From Hermodice carunculata (Eukaryota; Annelida; Polychaeta; Eunicida; Amphinomidae): a DNA stretch of 64,000 bases. Made by a program: the position numbers and the translations under genes. Below the pieces are notes generated by a model, which saw only the letters and a list, made by a program, of their open reading frames with translations, did not search any database and was not told the DNA's origin. How positions within the stretch are numbered: position 1 is the stretch's first letter; each line of letters opens with the position of its first letter. The stretch is from positions 186,001-250,000 of the forward strand of contig CAXHWN010002187.1 of the NCBI GenBank assembly GCA_964020975.1, read 5' to 3'. Shown piece after piece: positions 61,601-64,000 of this stretch.

Positions 61601-63816
61601 CCTGTTTGCTTTCTCAAGTTGTTACTGTTTTCATAGAAGTTCATTTGGCCCTACTTAATACAGGAATCTGCCCTCCTTCCTGCCAAGTTCCTTGCTGCAG
61701 CCTAGGTGGCAGCACAGGAACCCAGTTAAATTGAATACCTTCCATTATATTATTAAATCTTATATTATATGTCTTTGTGTAATATAGAAATAATACACTT
61801 GTGTGTATATAATAAAAATGAAGTCTGTCTCGCTATCGCAGCGTCATGAAAGATACAATGACAGCAACAGAGACAGACTTCATTTTTAGCTCTGCTGACT
61901 TGTCAGTCAGCAGAGCTTATAGAATCCCTTTGCGTCTGTCGTCCGTCTGTCCATCCGTCTGTCGTTAAACTTTTTATATTTTCGACGTCTTCTCAAAAAC
62001 TGCTACATAAAATGTTTTGATTTTGCACATGGATGATCCCCAGGTGGACCTCTACCAAGTTTGCGAAGGAGATGATGATGCAGTAATTTTTCTATTTTTC
62101 TATGAATTTTTTTATTTATTTTTTGAAAAAAATTAAAATTTCTTCATCTTAAGAACTACCTGGCCAATTGCTTTGATATTGCACATAGGGTCATCTGGGA
62201 TCAACTAGTTCTTATTTTGGCCACCAGGTGGAGCTGTGATTTTTTCCTATTTTATTTATGAATTGTTGCCTGTTAAAGCTATTTTCGACTTCTTCTCCAG
62301 AACGGCTGAACAGAATTGCTTAAAATTTTACCAGAATATAATTGGACATTAAACAATAAAAGTTTGCAAAAATAATGTGGATATGTTAATTTTAGGCAAA
62401 GTTATGGGATATCAAACTTCGCAACTGTAAGGAAGTGCTGCAGCTATATATATATGGCAATACAGTGCATATATTACACTATTGTATTTACCCTTTTGAC
62501 TTCTTCTCAAATCCCGCTGTATGGAATGTTTTAATTTTGCACATGGATGTTGCCCAGGTGAACCTCTACCAAGTTTGCAAAGGAGATGATGATGCAATAA
62601 TTTTTCTATTTTTAATGAATTTTTTTATTTATTTTTTGAAAAAAAAAAAAAATTTCTTCATCTCAAGAACTACCTGGCCAATTGCTTTGATATTGCACAT
62701 AGGGTCACCTGGGGTCAACTAGTTCTCATTTTGGCCACCAAGTGGCGCTGCAATTTTTTTCCTATTTTTTTATGAATTTTTGCGTGATAAGGCTATTTTC
62801 GACTTCTTCTCCAGAACAGCATGATAGAATTGCTTAAAATTTTATCAAACTATAGTTGGACATTAGACAATGAAAGTTTGCGGAAATAATATGGATATGT
62901 TCCACTATGTGCCACTCTACATACATGTTTATAGCTGTACAAATCTAGACTGCAATCCATGTGTTCCAATAATGTAAAAGCAGATCCCAGTCAGCAGAGC
63001 ATCATGATCATCATGATCCTCTTGTTTATATTTATATTCATATTAACATTAATACTAGAATTAAATTTGGCATGAATATTTGTGCGTAAAAGTTTTGATC
63101 GCCACTGCGAAGGACCTTTTGTTTATTAGTGGGAGCTAGGAGCTACATGGGTGTGGCCAGCCGCTTGTTATGTAGCAAAGTAGGCACTGGCACGTGCCGT
63201 GCTGTAAATGATGTTACCATCGACTGATGAAAACAAAATTTGTCCCTATGTTTTCAATGCTAACAAAAACTCCGAATGTAAATATTCTCATTTAAAGGCA
63301 ACACTCTTAATGTTACCATCAATTTATTTTGCCCTTCACTGTTAAGAAAGTAAAGGATGTCATAGTCCTTGCCCAGCACTTGCCAATATGTTTATTGTAT
63401 TGTGTTGCTGTCAGCATGCCAAGGTGTGTGGGTGACAGTGCAAACAGTGTGGTACATTCAGGCCATATGGTACGTGTACAGCCCATCATTTGACCTGTAG
63501 ATTGGTGGAGATTGACAATGTCATACAGTCCCTGATTTGACCTGTAATTCGGCTCTGATTGGGCATGTCATACAATCCAGTGTTTGGTTTGGTTGCAGAC
63601 TGGAATTCCACGACCTACGACCGCACCTTGCCAATACCTGATGAGGAGGCCAAGCTAATCCTGCCCAGTGTCCTACAGTTCCTTTGCCCGGATGCAGTGA
63701 CCTTTGTGGGCCTGGGGGCAGTATCTGCTGCAGTCATGTCGTCAGCAGACTCCTCCGTGTTCTCTGCTAGTTCAATGTTTGCAAGAAATATCTACAAACT
63801 CATCTTCAGACAGAAG
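38196..63816 (+). CDS. SLC5A7: high-affinity choline transporter gene, partial: six internal exons (join of the exons listed below)
   Basis: Na+/Cl- coupled high-affinity choline transporter of the sodium:solute symporter (SLC5) family. It works in the plasma membrane and vesicles of cholinergic nerve endings and supplies choline for acetylcholine synthesis. Six exons (38196-38303, 39628-39783, 55271-55419, 57454-57603, 61285-61414, 63599-63816) join in frame to about 304 codons, roughly half of the usual 560-580 residue protein. They align without gaps to CHT1 from the end of segment 2 ([13 protein letters not shown]) to [10 protein letters not shown] after segment 8. One loop is about six residues shorter than in mammals. 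All introns are GT-AG; sizes are 1.3, 15.5, 2.0, 3.7 and 2.2 kb. The start codon with segment 1 and the C-terminal half, including the endocytic tail, are not in view. The family assignment is very firm. The symbol follows human usage. Confidence 0.95.
38350..38383. repeat. perfect 34 bp palindrome in intron A
   Basis: TTAAAATGATTTTCTCT is followed directly by its reverse complement, centred at 38366/38367. It begins 47 bases after the exon A splice donor. Confidence 0.85.
38556..38695. repeat. minisatellite of about 34 bp, 4 units
   Basis: Unit CTCAATGATGTGCAGATTGT then TTTCGTTTACACTA. The internal units are identical, so the amplification is recent. It lies in intron A of SLC5A7. Confidence 0.9.
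38692..39065. repeat. degenerate repeat, core ATGATCCCAACA
   Basis: Around 18 imperfect copies of CATGATCCCAACA-like 12-16 bp units. It starts where the 34 bp array ends and shares the ATGATCC start, so the two arrays may have a common origin. Confidence 0.7.
39066..39627. other. rest of intron A of SLC5A7
   Basis: GTGTGTGGT(A/T)TAT motifs recur about every 60-70 bases between 39400 and 39590 (ATTATGCCATTGTGTCTGGT and similar), a weak old tandem repeat. Nothing coding. Confidence 0.45.
39628..39783 (+). CDS. SLC5A7: SLC5A7 exon B (cytoplasmic loop and segment 4)
   Basis: The acceptor is CTCTGTTCAAG and the donor GTAAGA. The first two bases complete the Gly codon split after exon A (..LVF-G-G-LFF). 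It encodes [20 protein letters not shown], then [20 protein letters not shown] and [11 protein letters not shown]. The YVTMLDPFQ loop and the GGLL(Y/F)xPxLxGExFWxAAIxSALG helix are diagnostic for choline transporters. The last base begins the Gly codon completed by exon C. Confidence 0.96.
39784..41640. other. 5' part of the 15.5 kb intron B, nothing recognised
   Basis: No gene or clear element. Short CTAGCCACTAG-type strings recur at 40150-40270. A MITE-like AT-rich stretch around 41040-41350 has no clear ends. Confidence 0.4.
41655..41840. repeat. degenerate minisatellite, core TTTTGACTTGGGGCC
   Basis: Nine or so imperfect units of 18-21 bp (GCTTTGACTTGGGGCCG, TTTTGACGAGG..). Intron B. Confidence 0.75.
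42241..42259. repeat. poly-G tract
   Basis: A run of 19 G. Such runs are prone to quadruplex structure and to sequencing length errors. Confidence 0.9.
42700..42745. repeat. head-only copy of the AGGTCA-rich repeat
   Basis: GGAAGATTTGCTTCAAAGCA followed by AATTTCTGTGTGCCT matches the first 40 bases of the copies at 13515 and 24056, then diverges. Confidence 0.65.
42868..42966. repeat. direct duplication of a unit of about 47 bp
   Basis: Two copies containing CTGTACAGGATGCAGTGTAT and TTAAAGTGTCAGGTAACCAA, nearly identical. Confidence 0.9.
42967..43824. other. intron B sequence, nothing recognised
   Basis: No gene or recurring element seen. Confidence 0.4.
43825..45083. repeat. 44/45 bp minisatellite, about 28 units, 1.25 kb
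   Basis: The unit contains CCACTGGGGATATGACTAAG then TGGGTACAGTACTATAAATG CAGT. Two variable sites recur (CCACTGG or CCACTTGG; TACTA or TATTA) in patterns that are not random along the array. Central units are almost identical and the right end (after 44890) is degenerate. Intron B. Confidence 0.95.
45084..45635. other. intron B sequence, nothing recognised
   Basis: Includes a short (TA)n at 45514-45532. No gene. Confidence 0.4.
45640..45950. repeat. 22-24 bp minisatellite, about 13 units
   Basis: The unit is CCCATCAATCTGATGTGTGT plus CGT/CAT, with length variants at both edges. Intron B. Confidence 0.9.
45951..47024. other. intron B sequence, nothing recognised
   Basis: A GTGTAGAGTGTGTAGAGTGT microrepeat lies near 46875-46905. 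Short frames have no family resemblance. Confidence 0.4.
47025..47253. mobile_element. piggyBac-type MITE flanked by TTAA, copy 2
   Basis: It starts TTAACCCTTAAAGTGCTGAA and ends TTAGCACTTTAAGTGTTAA. The inner left arm (ATTAAGACTGAGTCAATAGC) matches copy 1 at 26662-26901. The interior differs and lacks the long palindrome. Confidence 0.75.
47254..48246. other. intron B sequence, nothing recognised
   Basis: GC-richer around 47450-47600 and 47780-47930, but no splice-bordered coding block was recognised. A C-run and T-run sit at 47277-47292. Confidence 0.4.
48247..48425. repeat. minisatellite of about 42-48 bp, about 4 units
   Basis: Units contain GAACCCATTAAATATAACAG, then CCCTTGTGGGTAATTTATGA. 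Intron B. Confidence 0.85.
48695..49325. repeat. 43 bp minisatellite, about 14 units
   Basis: The unit contains GCAATGTGAGTGTCTGTATC then TGTGATATGTGTGCAAGGTC plus A(T/C)A. Variants ATTTGTGTG and an inserted TAGG recur in several units. Intron B. Confidence 0.93.
49478..49600. repeat. 21 bp minisatellite, about 6 units
   Basis: Unit TGTATGTGTGGTACATGTAC plus A. It contains the palindrome TGTACATGTACA, so each unit can form a small hairpin. Confidence 0.9.
49823..50280. other. AGCTTAGC-rich sequence with a short hairpin at its start
   Basis: GGAATGCTAAG / CTTAGCATTCC form an 11 bp stem at 49831-49861. Related GCTTAGC/TTAGCATT strings recur here and at 51700-52270. It may be one end of a larger element (see findings). 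Confidence 0.4.
50281..50665 (+). mobile_element. C-terminal domain of a non-LTR retrotransposon ORF2
   Basis: An open frame of 124 codons (50286-50660) encodes [20 protein letters not shown] followed by [19 protein letters not shown]. This Cys-x2-Cys...His-x4-Cys end domain is common at the C-terminus of reverse-transcriptase proteins in fish and marine invertebrate databases. The frame is open throughout, so this insertion is younger than the LINE at 34845. The rest of the protein is missing. Confidence 0.7.
51110..51300. repeat. 43 bp minisatellite, about 4.5 units
   Basis: Unit GTACTGTGTCTCTGTACAGC then CTATTATATAGGCCCTCATTAT. Units are identical apart from the edges, so expansion is recent. 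Intron B. Confidence 0.93.
51301..52379. other. intron B sequence with scattered AGCTATCGAGTGCT strings
   Basis: Three copies of TACTAGCTATCGAGTGC at 51865-51915 and diverged AGCTTTCAAGTGCTTA strings around. Nothing coding. Confidence 0.5.
52380..53220. repeat. dispersed repeat with AGGTCA half-sites, family 3
   Basis: Three or four imperfect units of about 150-180 bp, each with ATAGGTCAAGTTCAA or GGTCAAGGTCATTT, TTTTAATCATxxTGGGCT and ATTGTAGGAATTG. Exact AGGTCAAAGGTCA occurs at 52912-52924 and 53188-53200. Intron B. Confidence 0.75.
53440..53584. repeat. minisatellite of about 45-50 bp, about 3 units
   Basis: Units contain TCTGTACTATCCAGTCATCA then CTATAGTGTGATACATACAT. A weaker relative continues at 54018-54070, on the other side of the inserted MITE, so the MITE split an older array. 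Confidence 0.85.
53585..54014 (-). mobile_element. TIR element (MITE), ACAGTTAAGCC family, copy 2, inserted in a minisatellite
   Basis: It begins ACAGTTAAGCCCATCTAAAA and ends with TTAACGCGGGCGTAACTGT. It is the reverse orientation of 9400-9765 and contains the same GGTTGxAAAAGGTTTG strings. It is about 60 bases longer because a GGTTGATAAAGGGTTTGTAA unit is repeated inside. Confidence 0.82.
54120..55110. repeat. minisatellite of about 35 bp with a higher-order duplication of about 135-140 bp, 1 kb
   Basis: The unit is near GGCATGACCATGATATTGTG then TGTATAGGGTGAGAG. A block of several units with the odd spacer CTGTATATCAGACATGATAT occurs twice (from about 54597 and 54732). A stretch at 54255-54400 is not repeated. 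The array ends about 160 bases upstream of SLC5A7 exon C. Confidence 0.9.
55271..55419 (+). CDS. SLC5A7: SLC5A7 exon C (segment 5, SSS signature)
   Basis: The acceptor is TCTCTGTTCCAG and the donor GTAAGT. The first two bases complete a Gly codon from exon B. It encodes [20 protein letters not shown], then [20 protein letters not shown] and QLFCILIGL. [20 protein letters not shown] is the sodium:solute symporter family signature region and is almost identical in all choline transporters. A possible N-glycosylation sequon (NVT) lies in the short loop before the helix; mammals have a different loop here. It ends in phase 0. Confidence 0.97.
55420..57453. other. intron C of SLC5A7
   Basis: 56230-56480 is a headless fragment of the TTTTAGCTC repeat family (TCATGCTCCAATGATTTTTA, TGCATTCCTATTGATTTAAT). 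The rest shows no recognised element apart from the inverted repeat listed at 56653. Confidence 0.5.
56653..56694. repeat. 42 bp inverted repeat (19 bp perfect stem)
   Basis: AATGAATGAGCTCTAAATC pairs perfectly with GATTTAGAGCTCATTCATT across a GGCG loop. Intron C. Confidence 0.9.
57454..57603 (+). CDS. SLC5A7: SLC5A7 exon D (loop and segment 6)
   Basis: The acceptor is TTGTCTGTTGTAG and the donor CAG|GTATGA. Exactly 50 codons in phase 0: [20 protein letters not shown], then [20 protein letters not shown] and [10 protein letters not shown]. It opens with the WxSVPFA..HPAV block and closes with the highly conserved GGIPWQ. The loop between them is about six residues shorter than in mammals. 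The donor is the first of a series of near-identical donor-like sequences in the following minisatellite (57601-58110). Any use of a later one would meet TGA two codons after PWQ. Confidence 0.97.
57601..58110. repeat. minisatellite of about 38 bp (about 13 units) that starts at the exon D splice donor
   Basis: The unit is CAGGTATGAGTTGTCATGGT then TACCAGTGATGAGTGCTG. Units start at about 57601, 57639, 57677, 57715, 57754, 57797, 57835, 57878, 57916, 57954, 57992, 58030 and 58068. The first unit overlaps the last codon of exon D. Almost every unit keeps GTATG; the last has CAG|GTAAGA, the best match to a donor consensus. Confidence 0.93.
58116..58528. other. intron D sequence, AT-rich, nothing recognised
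   Basis: Short TATA runs at 58160-58200. No gene. Confidence 0.4.
58529..58815. repeat. compound microsatellite (AT)n-(ACAT)n-(AT)n-(ACAT)n-(CA)n
   Basis: Five simple tracts in a row. The Tyr/Ile/His-rich frames on both strands are artefacts. Intron D. Confidence 0.95.
58930..60185. other. GC-richer island in intron D, possibly an old coding-derived element
   Basis: It starts with a TTTTAGCTCAGGTGAA-like head at about 58932. From 59000 to 60130 the base composition is clearly richer in GC than the flanks. Minus-strand frames 58934-59299 (121 codons, containing [20 protein letters not shown]) and 59296-59487 lie end to end in different frames and look like parts of one decayed protein. No domain is recognised. 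GATAGG units repeat at 59152-59180. Confidence 0.4.
60193..60529 (+). repeat. TTTTAGCTC-family repeat, short complete copy
   Basis: The head TTTTTAGCTCTGCTGACCTA..CCCAGAGCTTAT and the tail GGTCAGCTGAGCACAGGATT..CTTCTTGTTTT bracket about 340 bases, including a (TA)n at 60424. It is related to the copy at 21577 (AACTTTCAGGACT). Confidence 0.75.
60709..61068 (+). repeat. TTTTAGCTC-family repeat, divergent copy
   Basis: The head CCTCAACTGACTTTTTGTCA..GCTGAAG is a decayed version of the hairpin. The tail GGTCAGCTGATTTGATATCA..GTCCTCTTG matches the family's 3' end. Confidence 0.65.
61285..61414 (+). CDS. SLC5A7: SLC5A7 exon E (segment 7)
   Basis: The acceptor is TTTGTGTTTCAG and the donor GTACTC, a weaker donor than the others. 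It encodes [20 protein letters not shown], then [20 protein letters not shown] and [11 protein letters not shown] follows PWQ directly in all choline transporters, and [14 protein letters not shown] is the helix before the glycosylated loop. The last base opens the Asp codon of exon F. Confidence 0.96.
61427..61522. repeat. CA/CCCA-rich simple repeat next to the exon E donor
   Basis: CCCACCCACC, ACACACACC and a C-run mixture starting 12 bases after the donor site. Intron E. Confidence 0.9.
61814..61887. mobile_element. hairpin element of about 74 bp
   Basis: AAAAATGAAGTCTGTCT at 61814 pairs with AGACAGACTTCATTTTT ending at 61887, with a loop of about 40 bases. The right arm's last T residues are shared with the start of the next repeat. 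Confidence 0.7.
61884..63030 (+). repeat. TTTTAGCTC-family repeat, fullest copy, internally duplicated
   Basis: The head TTTTAGCTCTGCTGACTTGT..CAGTCAGCAGAGCTTATAG is followed by a CGTCTGTCGTCCGTCTG run. The body occurs twice (about 61955-62450 and 62500-62900; each has ATTTTGCACATGGATG, GCCAATTGCTTTGATATTGC and TTCTCCAGAACxGC). The tail at 62990-63026 is CAGTCAGCAGAGCATCATGA..CCTCTTGTTT. Head and tail both carry the T/A-type GTCAGCAGAGC. No protein is encoded. Intron E. Confidence 0.82.
63031..63598. other. 3' part of intron E, nothing recognised
   Basis: Single-copy-looking sequence up to the acceptor. No element identified. Confidence 0.4.
63599..63816 (+). CDS. SLC5A7: SLC5A7 exon F (glycosylated loop, segment 8)
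   Basis: The acceptor is TTGGTTGCAG and the donor GTGAGT. It encodes [40 protein letters not shown], then [20 protein letters not shown] and [17 protein letters not shown] is an N-glycosylation sequon at the site used in mammalian CHT1 (DWNQT). The [10 protein letters not shown] serines sit where this family binds the conserved Na2 sodium. The downstream half of the gene lies outside the window. It ends in phase 0. Confidence 0.97.
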
Positions 63817-64000
63817 GTGAGTAGCTCATTCCATCATATCTTTCCAGTATGTTACGGCATGAGTTTTGTAAATGTATTAAGTTTAAAACACGTTTAGTGG
63901 AGACCAGCACTGACTGTAATATGAAAATACTGACTTATTGAAAAGCCAAACTGGCCGGAAACAGGAGTACAGAATATCAAACTCGTTTATAATGTCCTGA
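63817..64000. other. start of the next SLC5A7 intron
   Basis: Non-coding after the GTGAGT donor. No further exon before the window ends. Confidence 0.7.

Overview
The window is animal nuclear DNA, AT-rich and packed with repeats. Its only recognisable host gene is a piece of a high-affinity choline transporter gene (SLC5A7, also CHT1) on the + strand. Six internal coding exons lie between 38196 and 63816. All have GT/AG borders, compatible phases (1,1,0,0,1,0 at the exon ends) and an uninterrupted reading frame totalling 911 coding bases. They cover the protein from the end of transmembrane segment 2 to just after the SSADSS motif. The N-terminal exon (about 55-60 residues) and the C-terminal half are not seen. 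Residue choices are CHT-like but not vertebrate-like. Together with CR1/Jockey-group LINEs, dispersed hairpin-headed repeats and introns up to 15.5 kb, this suggests a marine invertebrate such as a lancelet, hemichordate or mollusc. The sequence alone does not settle the phylum.

Layout. 1-12.7 kb is non-coding, with many unrelated minisatellites, two foldback/TIR elements and a 1.3 kb satellite (10237-11528). 12.7-15.9 kb holds a decayed reverse-transcriptase fragment, a repeat rich in AGGTCA half-sites that ends in a GA microsatellite, and a LINE 3' tail. 15.9-20.6 kb is the longest stretch with no recognised repeat or gene. 20.6-26.9 kb has several copies of a TTTTAGCTC-headed repeat, a dead mariner transposon, a second AGGTCA repeat copy, a fossil reverse-transcriptase fragment and a piggyBac-type MITE. 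28.9-33.3 kb has microsatellites, a 0.9 kb minisatellite, two hairpin MITEs and two copies of another AGGTCA-containing repeat. 34.3-38.1 kb is a mosaic of LINE pieces interrupted by a TTTTAGCTC repeat and closed by a CT microsatellite. 38.2-63.8 kb is the choline transporter locus. Its introns hold several more minisatellites, second copies of two MITE families and a nearly complete TTTTAGCTC repeat.

The transporter would take up choline with Na+ and Cl- at cholinergic nerve endings, the rate-limiting supply step for acetylcholine synthesis. Nothing else in the window encodes a partner for it. The most unusual observations are a minisatellite in intron 4 whose unit repeatedly copies the exon 4 splice donor, a repeat family whose terminal hairpin changes in a base-pair-preserving way, repeats that carry many exact AGGTCA-A-AGGTCA elements, a perfect 65 bp palindrome inside a TTAA-flanked MITE, and the density of independent tandem arrays.

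Limits: everything was read by eye. Repeat borders are approximate to about 10-30 bases unless a terminal motif is cited, and no database search was possible.
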